Source: Trachelipus rathkii
Taxonomy: Eukaryota > Arthropoda > Malacostraca > Isopoda > Trachelipodidae
Assembly: GCA_015478945.1 (NCBI GenBank)
Contig: JABUQX010032405.1
Span: forward strand, 1-57,500
Direction of reading: 5' to 3'
DNA length: 57,500 nt
Both the position numbers and the translations under genes were made by a program. The notes below the pieces were generated by a model, which ran no database searches, was not told the origin of the DNA, and saw only the letters and a program-made list of their open reading frames with translations. Shown piece after piece: positions 36,423 to 50,145 of the stretch; within the stretch, counting starts at the first letter, position 1, and each line of letters opens with the position of its first letter.

Positions 36423-38035
36423 GTGAACCATTATTGCTTGCTTAGCATGCGATGGAAAAAATAATGAAGAAAATTTTGATTGTCAGTATATTGTGATTTG
36501 AGAATTATTCTTCTAACACTTCAATTAGCAATATTTAATTTTCATTCTCGAGCAGCCAATTTGAATAAAAATTTTGCTAGTGAATGCTATTCTTGCGGTA
36601 ACTTGAAAGCATGCCTTTCTGAGAAGTTTGACATGGTAAACAGGTATGCTCTCATGAAATTAATCATGGTGAAAACACTATAAGCTTGCAGAAACTTAAC
36701 AGCAAGCAATACTTTCAGAAAGAGCAAAAGACACTTTTTTGGTGTCTTAATATTCATTCATTTCCTCATTATTCTTAATTTTAAAATAAAAATGATGAGG
36801 AATTATGATTTTTTTTTTTTTTTGCCATTCTGTTCATAGTTGACACATTGGCTATTTCATGGGCAAATTTCACAAATTTAGGCAATAAATAATAAAAGAA
36901 ATGTTTCATTCTATATACAGTAATTAAGTGCCAAATTTATATAAAAATAAGATATTGATAAATGCAGTAAATAATGCCAATAATTTAATTAAATTTTAGA
37001 ATGAGGAAAAATGACCTAAAAATGGAGAAATTAGCTTGTTTGACTCTGCTTTATAAACAGCATTGCTTTATAAACAGCATTTGGTGTCTGTGTAGACATG
37101 TGTGCATGTGCACATTTTAATGTTTTGTGCAATTTTCATGTGTTTGGCAGGTTTTTTTTAAATTCCTTGGTGGAAGTCATCTTATGATAGTGTCCACAAA
37201 TATAAAAGTGAATTCAAAAATAAATATTTGTGGTTGCAGAAAGCACCAGATCCTAATAGGGATGCTTTCTGTAAGCTCTGTCGCTGTGCAATAAAATGTT
37301 GATGACTTTGACATAAAAATTTGATCAACATCATTTTCTGAGGCTGCGGTACAGAAGTTTCTTCAGAATAAAAGGAGGGAAGAGTTTATATCCATGTGAA
37401 GAATCGCTAGGATAATTCACTACTCTATATCAGATTTGCAAGTAAGAATTATAAAATAGATCTGAGAGATCTCGTCTTTGTGAATTTTAGTTAATTCGCC
37501 TAAGGAACAGATGGAACCTTCTTAAGAATACTGGATTTTATATGTGGTATCATCTATATATTATTTGTTTTATAATGTCTCCTAATAAATCTGTTTACCT
37601 TCTATTCAAAATACTATTCAGTAAGGAGTTTCCCTTGGAAGAATTTATCAGTTAGAAAGAATATCTTCTGAACTGCAAAGGCTATAACCATAAGCATCAA
37701 TAGATGCTTGTAATAAAATACAAATGTTTACTAGATCTTTTATTCTAATTTAGAAGTAATATTAATTAGAAATCAAATAAGAAGTTAAAATCCCATAATA
37801 GGCATTTTATCACCTCACTTCTATAAGAACTAAAATTTATTAATGGATTTAGCACTGTATATAATTTCTTTTTACCTTTATGAAGGAAAAAAAGGTTAAT
37901 TCACCATGTAATGATACATCAGAAACTGTTGAAAAGAGCTTCTTGTTACCCTTTTCAATTGATTTCAATTGACATGTGTGTGTGTTTATATCAACTTTTT
38001 GAGAGTCCACCATCAAAATTCATTAGCCGTAAAGT
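36423..38035. other. AT-rich intergenic DNA with one possible zinc-finger scrap
   Basis: Ordinary complexity, AT-rich. A direct duplication of CTTTATAAACAGCATT occurs at about 37050-37082. Apart from the short frame at 37210-37302, described separately, nothing coding was seen. Confidence 0.5.
37210..37302 (+). pseudogene. Possible BED-type zinc-finger fragment of a transposase
   Basis: The + strand reads EFKNKYLWLQKAPD, then PNRDAFCKLCRCAIKC and a stop. The spacing KYxWLxxxPxxxxxAFCxLC is what I recall for the N-terminal BED zinc finger of hAT-type transposases and their domesticated relatives, with the first Cys pair in FCKLC. The paired His residues that should follow are not visible in frame, so at most half of the finger is present. 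Confidence 0.35.
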
Positions 38036-38391
38036 TATATATATATATATATTATATATATATAATATATATATATAATATTATATATATACTATATATA
38101 CTTATATATATATATATATATATAATATATAATATATATATATAATATATAATATATATATATATGTAGTGTGATAGTAATTTTTTAATGATATAGGTTA
38201 TTTATTTTTTTAGTAAACTTTGTTAGTATGTTAGTTATGTTGTATGTATATTATATATATTATATGATATATATATATTATATATATATATATAGTAATA
38301 TATACATATATAATTATATATATATAAGCTATATATAATATATATATATATATATATATTAATTATATATATATATATAATATGATATATA

Positions 38392-38443
<52 letters not shown>

Positions 38444-38470
38444 TATATATATATTATTATATATAAATAT
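38036..38470. repeat. (TA)n-rich tract in two blocks
   Basis: TA blocks at 38036-38166 and 38244-38466 flank an 80-base AT-rich island containing GTTAGTATGTTAGTTATG. Confidence 0.85.
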
Positions 38471-38564
38471 GAATGGGCTTCCAATTCTCGTGGTAAAGTC
38501 ACTCGCATCATCTTCCCAGACATTTTCAATTATTTCATCACGTGAGACAAATAAGGGGATCATT
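38471..38564. other. Short balanced segment between two microsatellites
   Basis: Ninety bases of balanced composition are open on both strands. The minus strand reads MIPLFVSRDEIIENVWEDDA and the plus strand reads VVKSLASSSQTFSIISSRET. Both have coding-like composition, but neither is a family I can name. It is isolated between (TA)n and (TTA)n. Confidence 0.3.
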
Positions 38565-38565
38565 C

Positions 38566-38578
38566 CTTTTTATTATTA

Positions 38579-38620
<42 letters not shown>

Positions 38621-38645
38621 ATTATTATTATTATTATTATTTTAT
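38566..38645. repeat. (TTA)n microsatellite
   Basis: About 25 TTA units with two small interruptions. Confidence 0.9.
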
Positions 38646-39839
38646 GCTCTTGTTTTCTTCTGCTTAGTGAAGATGCATGACCTGGTAAGCCACCGTTCAA
38701 TATGAGTGAAACCGAAGTGAGACTTTGTTTCAAAATCCAGAGAAATATTTTGGCAGCAAACCATTTTGCTAGAATTAGAACTCCTCTGAAATTGCGGTAG
38801 GCATTTTTATATTATTATTATAATTATATTATTATTAATTAATATTTATTATTATATTGATTATTTTATTGTTATGTATTATTTTATTAGTTATTAATAC
38901 TAGATTTATTAACTATATTCCTATTATGATTATTATAAACATTATTATCACTGGACAATTTTAAGTTTATTTTGTTTCATTATGACTCTGTGTTTGATTA
39001 AAAGTTTACACCGATTCCATAAAATCATATTGGCTTGTGTCTGCATGCTGTAGTGTTTTGCCACTGTTCACAGGAAAACATTCAAAACATTCATAATAAA
39101 AAGTTCGCCGGCGCCAGTCAGCTGCGGTCAAAAACCGGTACGGGTCAATCTGGCCTCTTCATTGCAGGTGTAAAATGTTTAAATCAATTTGATGGTCACG
39201 TGACAGCATGTTACACAAATGTTAGCATCACCATGAATGTAAAAAAAAAAAAAAAATATTTACTACATATAGCAAAAAAAATATGTAAATGAAAGATATT
39301 TTGACGTTTGAGAAAATATCAGAAGGGTGGCAAGAATATATATTTTTTATCTAAGTAATTTTTTTCTATACCAAACTGTTATAAAATTTCACTTTTAATA
39401 TCATTTTTTGCAATTTTTTTGTTAACTTCCCTTTGAACTGGAAAATTGTAGCTAAAGGGGAAAATTACACGTGCTGGTAACATGCAACAAAAATTTTGTA
39501 ACCAATTATTATCATTATTTTTTTTAGTTACTTTTTTTTTCCCCACAGATTGGTGATAAGGTGCGCAACATGCACCAGAACGGAGAGACGAAAACATGGA
39601 ATCGAAGAAAAAAGAAAGAATACATTTCATTATTTGCTTCATAATCCTTCCTTTCCTTCCCACTAGATGTATGGTACTTTGCGTTATATGCACGGAAATA
39701 GGTAGTTAAGTAGAAAGATCATGACGTAAATTGAGAGGAAAGCTCCCTCCGCCTACCATCCCCTCAATACCTTTAAATTAGAGCTCAGTCGAATAAATAA
39801 AAAGTCAAAACTAAAGTGGTAAGACTGCAACAGAGACTC
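38646..39839. other. AT-rich intergenic DNA, no gene seen
   Basis: It contains further TTA-rich sequence at about 38805-38890, a balanced stretch at 39090-39190 containing GCCGGCGCC, and poly(A) at 39240-39255. A stretch at 39530-39558 looks like a strong splice acceptor (T-run then CCCCACAG), but no PP1 or other recognisable exon follows it. The N-terminal exon of the phosphatase gene downstream was looked for here and not found. Confidence 0.45.
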
Positions 39840-41130
39840 ACCTTGGTATTTCGTCAATGTACACGGGTTAGGCCAGAACCATACCCTCCAAATCCACATA
39901 ATTCACATTATTATGCACCTCTTTCTTCTCCGTTCAAGCATTTTCTTCGGCTTCCAGCTGTCAATTCTATACATTTCATCATATACATCCACTTAAACCA
40001 ACCCTATAATCCATCCTTTCCATATGACCAACATCTTAAATTCTCGTTTATTCTCTTCTTTACGTACCCTCTTCACACATACATCTCCATAAAACACTTC
40101 AATGTCTCATTTTTATCTAATTCTTCTCGCTCCTAACAGCTCCTAAGATTAAACATTCTGAAACAGATTGCGATACCTTAGAGTTCTATACGCCTTATTC
40201 CAGCACCACAGTTTCGACTGTATAATCATTAACACGTAACAAACGATGCCCTCATGGCAATGCCTAGTGCAATCAAGACTTAGTCCTTTTTGTATCACCA
40301 AGAATTTAATTGCACAGCTACTTCCTACCATTCACAACTTGACTACTACATCTCAATATTCGTTCCTTTTTCAAATCCAACGTATAGCTAGAATTTTTAA
40401 CTTTAGCACTTGTTTCCAGTTGATCATTAATCCAACATGACTTTACACACGGACTCTCCTCACTCACTACATAACTTACTCTTATCTACAATTACTTTCA
40501 AATACGGTTAATCATATTTCGTAAGAGCCGGAATTCTTAAACTTTTCTTGCAGATGTCACCAACACAAATTAAATCATTAGCGTACAATAAGCAGAGCAC
40601 CTCCACTCTCATCCATTCTTCCATCAGTCTAACAACCTTCCCTGCCCACCCCTACCTCTAATATTTTCACAACCCCATATACTAATTAAATAGCCAAGGA
40701 GACTTAACATATCTCTGCTTACTTCCACTATTAATATTAAATCCACTCACTATTACACTACATTTATTCTTTACATACGCTTTCACTATTTTCGTATAGA
40801 CTGGTTGATTTTCGTCCAGACGCTACCTCAACATCCTGCTACAGTGAACTTTCTTATGTAATCCTGTCATACGCCCTGTTTCAGGTTCATAAAACCTAAA
40901 TACAATTTAATTCTTCTTTACTCTCAAGTCATTTGTTTCAATGTGAAAATTTGATCTATACAACACGACTACCGTAAAAAACAATTTAATTAATTCTTGC
41001 ATCTTGTACTGTCGCCAATCAGTACCTCAGTTAATCGACGCTCTCTTCCAACCAAAATACCAGGCAAATACCCTGCAACACTCGATAAACTAATTCTCTA
41101 GTAGTTTCCCTCATTTACTAATTTTCGTGA
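39840..41130 (-). pseudogene. LINE ORF2 reverse transcriptase relic (copy B of the FGHVERM family)
   Basis: Minus-strand pieces fit a non-LTR reverse transcriptase in the proper order. LYLGFMNLKQG at about 40871-40903 matches LxFMDLxKAYD; its Asp is Asn here. YVKSPWLFN at 40685-40711 matches the SPWLFNVYMD box. LLYANDLICVGD at about 40556-40591 matches LLYADDLVL, with YADD changed to YAND. Further toward the left end, GHMERMDYRVG lies near 40000, matching the FGHVERM motif of the C-terminal region that also occurs at 12.6 and 52.5 kb. Stops and frameshifts interrupt every segment. This is the most complete of the three copies. It ends about 400 bases upstream of the first visible phosphatase exon and lies antisense to that gene. 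Confidence 0.75.
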
Positions 41131-43044
<1,914 letters not shown>

Positions 43045-43640
43045 GTAATTATTATTATTATTGAATTCTAAATAAATTACTAAGATAATAGTTGGACCTA
43101 ATTACCCAAAATATGACAAAATATAGTTAAATAGAGTAAAGTATTACCTTGCTTAATAAAGAAGTAAAGAAAAGAATAGTTATTTTACTAAACAAGCTGT
43201 TTTAAATATGACCATAAGAACACTACCTTTATCATTCTAATAGACTAGTATCCAAGCAGACCCTATCACCTTAACATCTGTTCTTGAATTGGTTATTATT
43301 ATTATTTAAAATGTTATAGAAAAACTTTAAAAATAGCTTATTTAATTAACTTAAATGATCTGAAGTCGTGGACTCTATAATACAAATACTTTGTAATTAA
43401 AATTAAATAGCAGAAACTTAGTTAAATTTGGATTTCCAATAAAAGCTATCCACTGCGTTACTAGTCCAAACAGTCTACATTGTTTGAACTCTTTTACTTT
43501 TACGAGTACTTATCTTTGAATGGTTTCCTTCCTTTAACTTCTTCATATTTTGTTTTCTTCCAATCAGGAATTCCTTCACCTGAAATTGTATGGAATATAA
43601 GATCAATTTAAACAATTATTATTATTTTTTCCCCCCCTCG
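43045..43640. other. PP1-beta intron, left part
   Basis: AT-rich intron sequence. A TTATTATTATT run occurs near 43294. No feature was recognised before the retroelement relic. Confidence 0.6.
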
Positions 43641-44960
43641 ATTACGTGCTCACCTTACCGTTGTGAGGGTATTCAGATATCCCCTATGAATATCTGCAAA
43701 GTTGCACGTTATACCCCTTTTCAATTTTGTTTATTCCCCACTTTTTGATTTCTCCTTTCCCATTTTCATTTTATAGTTAGAGTTGCCTCCCCTTTCCCCT
43801 TATGTACTGTGGTTTGTACTTCCACTTTATTATGAGTGTTCCTCTCTTCACCAGGCCCTAATGGCCTTCCGGGTGTGTGTTCCTGTTTCTGTTCCGGGTC
43901 CATTTCTAATCTCCTTCCTCCCCTTATGTGAATGACTTATCAGCTCTCTTATATGGAACGCCAACTTCAGCTTGCAGTGGACCTAAAGCTCATTGAAAGC
44001 TTATCTAAAGTCCATCAAAAGATCTAAAGCTCATTAAAAGCTTATATCTTGAACATCATGCTTGATTGGTTCCGGCATACACCGACGGTTCTAAGAAAAA
44101 GGACGGAGTGTGAGCATCGGCTGTTTCCCAGCCATACCTTATCACGTTCTCTTTCCCCTTACTCTTCAATATTTACAGCCGAGTTAACAGCTTTGGTTCT
44201 AGCAATATCTAGAATCTTGACTCTCTGTATGGATGAAACATTTATTATTTTCTCCAACTCCAAAAGTGCACTGCTGAAACTCTAGAACAGATCAACTCGA
44301 CACCCTCTGATCTTATACAGAAATTCCTCTCCCCAGTCATACGCGGAAGAAGGTAGTCCGCTTTTGCTGGTTCCCATCCCATGGCAATACCTCTGGAAAT
44401 GAAACAGTTAACAAAGCAGCCAACCAGACTCAACCAGTTCAGGACAATCAGAGGTCATACCTTCATCATAGCATACAAAAGATTTATTCCAGCTACCGAG
44501 TATCTACCACATTCGCAGGGTGTTAACTACAGTGCGGCAGGACTGCTGGAGGGTTGAACACTCGGGCTCCAATGCGAAGTGTTCAGCACCTTTGGTCAGG
44601 CTTAACCAATTTTTTCTTTGCCGCCGTTGTTAGTCCGAGGGACTGGTGATTTTAAAGCGATCTCCGAATTGGGCACATACCTAATTTAACTCGCCGCAAT
44701 CCTCGGTGTCGATCTGTTGGTTTTTTGCCCTCCCGAAGCTCCCTCCCCTTCCATTCATCTAGTTTGTGGTACTTGCTTGACTGTCTTCAAGACACAGGGT
44801 ACTTCCTTTCAAGCAAATGTAAACAATAACCCACTTTGACGCAACTGTCTTCTCCTATCTTTCGTCAAAAGTCCAAACATCCTTTCGATAGCCAACGCAT
44901 GGGGGCTATTGCTCGCGCAATTTTAAGCGAACTAGAATCTATGTTTAGATGATGCTGAAT
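43640..44960 (+). pseudogene. Jockey-type LINE relic with RNase H domain, inside the PP1-beta intron
   Basis: The RNase H domain is recognisable over 44075-44440 in three frames. AYTDGSKKKDGV starts at 44075 and carries the first catalytic Asp. SIFTAELTALVLAISRI follows, with the catalytic Glu at 44181. Next is FIIFSNSKSALLKL, where the usual catalytic Asp of SDSxSAL is Asn (AAC at 44256). FCWFPSHGNTSGNETVNKAA then matches WVPSHxGIxGNExADxxAK, with the last Asp again Asn (AAC at 44410). Upstream, a 22-base direct repeat (CTAAAGCTCATTGAAAGCTT and variant) lies at about 43985 and 44023. The flanking balanced DNA (43650-43960 and 44500-44960) is probably the same element but is not assigned. It is in the same orientation as the host gene. 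Confidence 0.7.
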
Positions 44961-45109
44961 AACTTCGAGGACTGTGTTGTGGCTTGTTAGTTTGTCTGAG
45001 TGTTGTCCTTGGAGTTGGGGATTACCCTAACACACAGTTTTGACCGTATTACCAGGTAAAGCAGTTGTTAACACCTGATACAGCTACTAATTAACAACGA
45101 ATTAAAATT

Positions 45110-45222
45110 TAAATTATTATTATCTAATTATTAATTATTATAATTTATTTATATATTATTGTCTTATTTTTATTTATTGGATATATTATTCATTATTATT
45201 ACCTTATTGATATAATAATTAC
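45110..45222. repeat. TTA-rich tract before the damaged last PP1 exon
   Basis: ATTATTATCTAATTATTAAT-type sequence, ending with a weak pyrimidine stretch and AAAG at 45233-45236. Confidence 0.8.
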
Positions 45223-45236
45223 CATTATCTTCAAAG

Positions 45237-45340
45237 ATTCTCTGAAGCTCCATTCCAGAGAAGAAAGCGAGGGTAAGAAATGGACCAGTAGCAGCGGCGT
45301 TAGTGAAACCCAACAATCCTCCTACAACGGACCATACATC
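45237..45340 (+). pseudogene. PPP1CB: Probable C-terminal exon of PP1-beta, frame broken by small indels
   Basis: PP1-beta normally continues after CSFQ with ILKPSEKKAKYQY and a variable tail rich in Pro and Thr. Here ATTCT, GAAG, CC, TCC and GAGAAGAAAGCG occur in that order from 45237, right after a usable acceptor (CTTCAAAG). ACCAGTA, AGCGGCGTTA and CCTCCTACAACG follow. This is what an exon for ILKPSEKKA, YQY-SGVN and TPP would look like with several one- to three-base insertions and deletions. No single frame reads through as PP1. Either this is sequencing or assembly error in a live exon, or a decayed exon with the true one elsewhere. The assignment was made by eye and the match is short. 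Confidence 0.5.
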
Positions 45341-47834
45341 TCTCCATAACTGTTAAAAGAAATTGAAAAATATCGGAAAAGCAAAAGCTATACCACTATA
45401 TATTTAAAACCAAACACAAAAAAAACCCCAATACACCCCATACAACATATACACATAACTATTATGTGTGTGTTGTGTAGTTATCATATCCATATATGTT
45501 ACAAGCTGATTTTTTTCCTCCTATTTACAAACGAATGTCATAACCTTACAATGCTGCTTTGTTGTGAATTTTTTTTTTTTTTTTTTATTGTGCTTTTTAA
45601 TTTTATAATGTCAGGAGGAAGAAGAGAGACTTATTAATATTGAAATATCATAATAATATTTCTCTCAGGATTAAATCCGGTGCAATATCAAACACAAGAT
45701 GTATTTATCTATATTCTCATAATAATAAAATATATTATGTTCAAATGCGCATTTTTTACTTCAGTTTTATTTTTACTTTGTGTTACCCTGTAAGGAAAGT
45801 GTGTAAGGGGATTACACATTATCTCAGACGGAGATTGTTAACCACCTGCCCCAGATCATAGTGTTAGATTTTAAGCCGCTCTTTTTTTTTTATCTCTCAG
45901 CAAATAAATCTTTTAGACTCTCTCCTACCTCTTTTCCCGGCGCCTTTCCTACTTTTACACATGAAATACTTGCTACAATTATGTTCGGGGGTTGGCTTGC
46001 TTGGGTGATACCCTTCGAATTCCCTGTCTAGTCCACAGATTTCCAATTCTGCCTGGCTTTTCAAAGTATTGTTCATAAAAGTAGTAGGGTGGAAAAATAG
46101 GAGTGATAAATATTTTACTGTTAATAAGAAAAGCTTACTGAGACTAGATAAAGAAGGAGATAAAGCGCAAATCCCATTTGGAATAATGTCGTTGAAGGAG
46201 GATATGTGTGTGTGTGTGAAGTGTTCAATGTTTGTTTCATTATTCTATGTCTGTTTTAAATAGATTGTCAGGCCGTGGTTTACGCGAGATTGTGTCTTCA
46301 AGTCTGAAGTGCATACCGGGTACCTTTAATGTGTAGGATTTGGGGAGGGGGAGCGAGCTGGAGTCTTGGTTGTTCTTTATGCTAACATAGAAACTGTAGG
46401 GAAGAGAGAAATAGAAACTGTTAAAAAGTTATAATAATTTGTTAGAATATTTAGCTGGTTTAAATGATCAGAAAGCTTAAAAATTATTCATTTTATTGGT
46501 ATTCCCAGACAGTGAGAAAAAATTTAGTAAGAAGAAAGAATAGCTATTGGGTGTACTTAATGTAGTGAGAATAAGGGTTATTAAATTTGGAAACAAAATA
46601 CCTTTGCCAATTTTATCTCGTCAGACTTGCTGTTATACTTTCTGATTCATCTTAGAATGATTATTGCCTAAGAAAGAGGAGAACATTCTCATCAGATAAG
46701 CTTTTAAAACCTGTTGAACTTCGCAGAGCTTTTTGATATGTTATACATATATATATGTGGTTTTCAATAGTATGAATTTATCTTATTTATTCTATTTTAG
46801 ATACTGTCCGGCTTGTCTCATATTATTTTTCATACGCTTACCCTCTCAATTTCTCACTACCAACTTATTATATAGAATCCCAAAAAGATAGTACAAAACA
46901 TATGATAAACTTGCTGGTTATCTTATTCCCTATATCAATAAGTTTTAAACTAGTGTTGTTATTCTGTGTTCGATATGAGACGCAAAATTACATTTTATCA
47001 CCAATAATAGTTATCATGGGAACCGATCTTTCTTAAAGAAAAAATTTTAAAAATTGCGACAGCCGACAGGATTTGTTTACAATGCTTTATGAAATATAAA
47101 CCAGTGATAATATTTCTTATACAGATGACGAATCACATCTCATCTAATAAATACAAATGGAACTCAAAGAGAATCTCAGCTGAGAGGTTTTTTATCTCGA
47201 GAAACTTAAATTTTTACGGCATCCGGTAGGAGAATTCGCAATCCTCAATGAAATAAAGAATATTCCTGGGTTTCATGAAACGTATACTTTGAATTCACAT
47301 GCTTTTATGCAATAATATATGGAATATGCATTATTAATTTTTGTTGGAACAATTGGGTGCCACGGTTAGGGTTTGCGAAATACTTTTCATCTTTCTCCCC
47401 AAGTTTCAATATAGTTAATTAATTTCCAACTGTGAACTTTAATTATTTAAGTAATATTCAACAATTGTAATTTGAGGGACCAGCGCGGGGATTATAGTGA
47501 ATAACTTGATTGATATTTAAAACACAGTTGGCATCGAAAGGAATATTTTCACTTTGATTTCACAACAGCTGGTCGATCCACCAAACCTGCGAAGCAAGCC
47601 AAGAAGATTAGTGACAAATAAAGACACCGAAAAAATCGTGAGAAAGAGATTTAATTTTATATATAAGAAAATTGGAAGATCATGTAACATTCGAATGAAC
47701 GATGAAGCGAAGAAGTAGGGAGGAACGGTGATGTTGGGGAAACCCTTATGAAATTTTACTCTGGGAAGTTATTAGTTGTTTATGGCCTGTCGCCCATGAT
47801 GGGCTGTGGTCAGGGGCGTGAGGAAAAAAAAATA
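45341..47834. other. AT-rich intergenic DNA, no gene seen
   Basis: Possible 3' flank of the phosphatase gene. A poly(T) run at 45569-45587, an ACACATA/TATGTGT hairpin near 45450 and several short open frames (45640-45861, 46069-46263) were noted; none has a recognised motif. A short GCCCATGATGGGC palindrome lies at about 47789. Confidence 0.5.
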
Positions 47835-47912
47835 ATATATATAGGTTACCCCCTACTACTTAAAATAAATATAATATATATATAATTATATATAATATAT
47901 AATAATTCTATA

Positions 47913-47947
<35 letters not shown>

Positions 47948-48080
47948 CTATTAATAATATCAGTAAATATAATATTAAGGTATAGGTCACTTTAAATATA
48001 TTCACACAAAAATACATACATACTATCTAGTAATTATGATTTATTATGATTATTTAATAAATACATTTAATATATATATT
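47835..48080. repeat. TA-rich tract
   Basis: TA runs at 47870-47895 and 47915-47944, with AT-rich flanks. Confidence 0.75.
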
Positions 48081-49600
48081 GTAATAAGTTAAAATTTTAA
48101 TCTATAAATGTCATACCGTATATTTAAGAGCGTTATTCTTATTTTTTTAAATTCTCACAAAAATATTAATTTGTTTCCACGGACAACTCACTCTTTTCAT
48201 CAAATGTTTGTCAAAGTTAGCAAAGATAGGTAACTACACTATTGACAAAGCTTCTTATACTATCAATATTCATTATATATTTGAGTTAAAAATGAAGAAG
48301 TGTTTCCTTTTGAATATTAAAAAGAACAAACAATGAAATTAGCTAATAATTTCACTCTCGGTTACTGTATAAATATGGTTACTTCTACCAGCTTTATTTA
48401 TAAGCCAAGCACATAATGATGAAAACAAATACCAATATGTGTGAATCTCTCTCTTTCTTTTGTGGCCTTTTATAGATTTCTAATGAAAATATTGCGGTAT
48501 GAAGGGTGGAATACTCAATATATATTGCCATTCTATGCATGAGTTTACATCTCTGTCGACTTGTGCTTGTATTTTTTTTCTATTTGGGTCAAGTTAAAGA
48601 AAGATCTTTAAATATTCATGAATCAAATAAATTATTTATATGGGTCTTTCAAGTGTAAACAATAAATTCATAATATTCAAGTGGTGTGATTCTAATACTG
48701 TTGGTGGTTTCTGTATTCGGGTTCGTTTATCGGTGGCATCCCCTATTCAAGCTCCTACCTAGCCCCCGTTGGGTTTTGGTGAGGATAGATTAATAAGTTT
48801 TTATCTTATATTACAAATTTTTCATTTGATATGAAAAAATAAGTACTTCAATCTAACTGTGGGGAAAGAGAAACAATTTTTAAATGAAGATTAAAACCCT
48901 TAGACTCGTGTCACACTCGTCATACATGAAGTGTTTATACAAAGTAAGTTTTTATTCCCATTTCATAATTTATATTAATGAGAGAAGATATTTCAAATTT
49001 TTTATAATGTAAAATTTCAAGTAAAATTTAAAATCGCTCATCACAGATTTAAGGAAGCATAGCATCTTATTATAACTTTAATTCTCCTATCTGCACTATA
49101 AAAACCTGTGTATTTGACTCATTTTTTTAAAAAATTGATCGGGAAATCTAGTACTCAATAAATTATTTATTTTTCATTAATAATAAATTTTACATAATCT
49201 ATATTATACATGCGTTAGTTGAACAAGGGAAGAGAAGGCACGACGGTCTTGCCCTCTCTCCCCTTTCGTGAAAATCTTCATGCTGTCGCGAAAAAATAAA
49301 TATAATCTGTATACCTATTTGGTGCTTGCCAGACGACATTTTAGGGGTTTTATTTAGCGGTTTAGTGATGTTACTTATGTAGTCAATACGATTTTATATA
49401 CTGAAGGTGTAGTATATTATCTATATGTTTTTTATAAGTTCTACTTACATTATTTATATTTTTAATGTGTTCGTCTTTCATAATTGGTTCATTTTGGCTT
49501 GAAATCAATTAGCTGTGTGCTTTTTATTCAAGTGGCTTCTTGAGAACAGTATTCTCCGCCTGGAACTCTCAGTATGTCAATAGCATTTTGCGGCTGATAA
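48081..49600. other. AT-rich intergenic DNA, no gene seen
   Basis: Mostly ordinary complexity. A slightly GC-richer patch at 48710-48790 and another near 49230-49280 (GGCACGACGGTC...) carry no recognisable feature. Confidence 0.5.
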
Positions 49601-50145
49601 AGCTGCCATATATATATATTTATAACTAGGTTATAAATAAAATAACTATTTCTGGAAATAATAATAATATAGTAATATATAATCAAATAAGATATAATAA
49701 ATATACCGTACGCTATTATATATAATAATAATATAAACTATATAATATATATATATATATATATTATATAATAATATAAATGATAGGGTGAGTGATACCT
49801 TATATAATATGTGTAGTAGTAATGGAATAGTATATATATTATAACTTCAACCGCTGGTTGCCCGAGAAACGCCGCCGTAAATTACGAAAAATCCTGACCT
49901 CGCCCAATGATATATATATACTATAAATAAATAATCTTTTTATTTTATTAAAAACAATTTAATTGCTGATCGTATATGGATTTTTTTAAAATGAGTATCT
50001 ACCCCTTAATAAATAGTATATATATTATAATATAGATATATATATATAAATAGATTATATTTATAAATAAACAATCACACGTATAGAAATATATATATAT
50101 AAACCTATATAATAATTGGTAAATATATAATATAATATATTAGGG
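49601..50145. repeat. TA-rich region with a GC-rich insert
   Basis: TA blocks at 49725-49790 and 50020-50140 flank a 65-base balanced stretch at 49846-49909 (CGAGAAACGCCGCCGTAAAT) that looks out of place. The stretch is too short to identify. Confidence 0.7.

Noticed and set aside
39530..39700. Strong splice acceptor followed by a possible first or second PP1 exon
   Set aside because: The translation after the acceptor has no resemblance to the PP1 N-terminal region in any frame.
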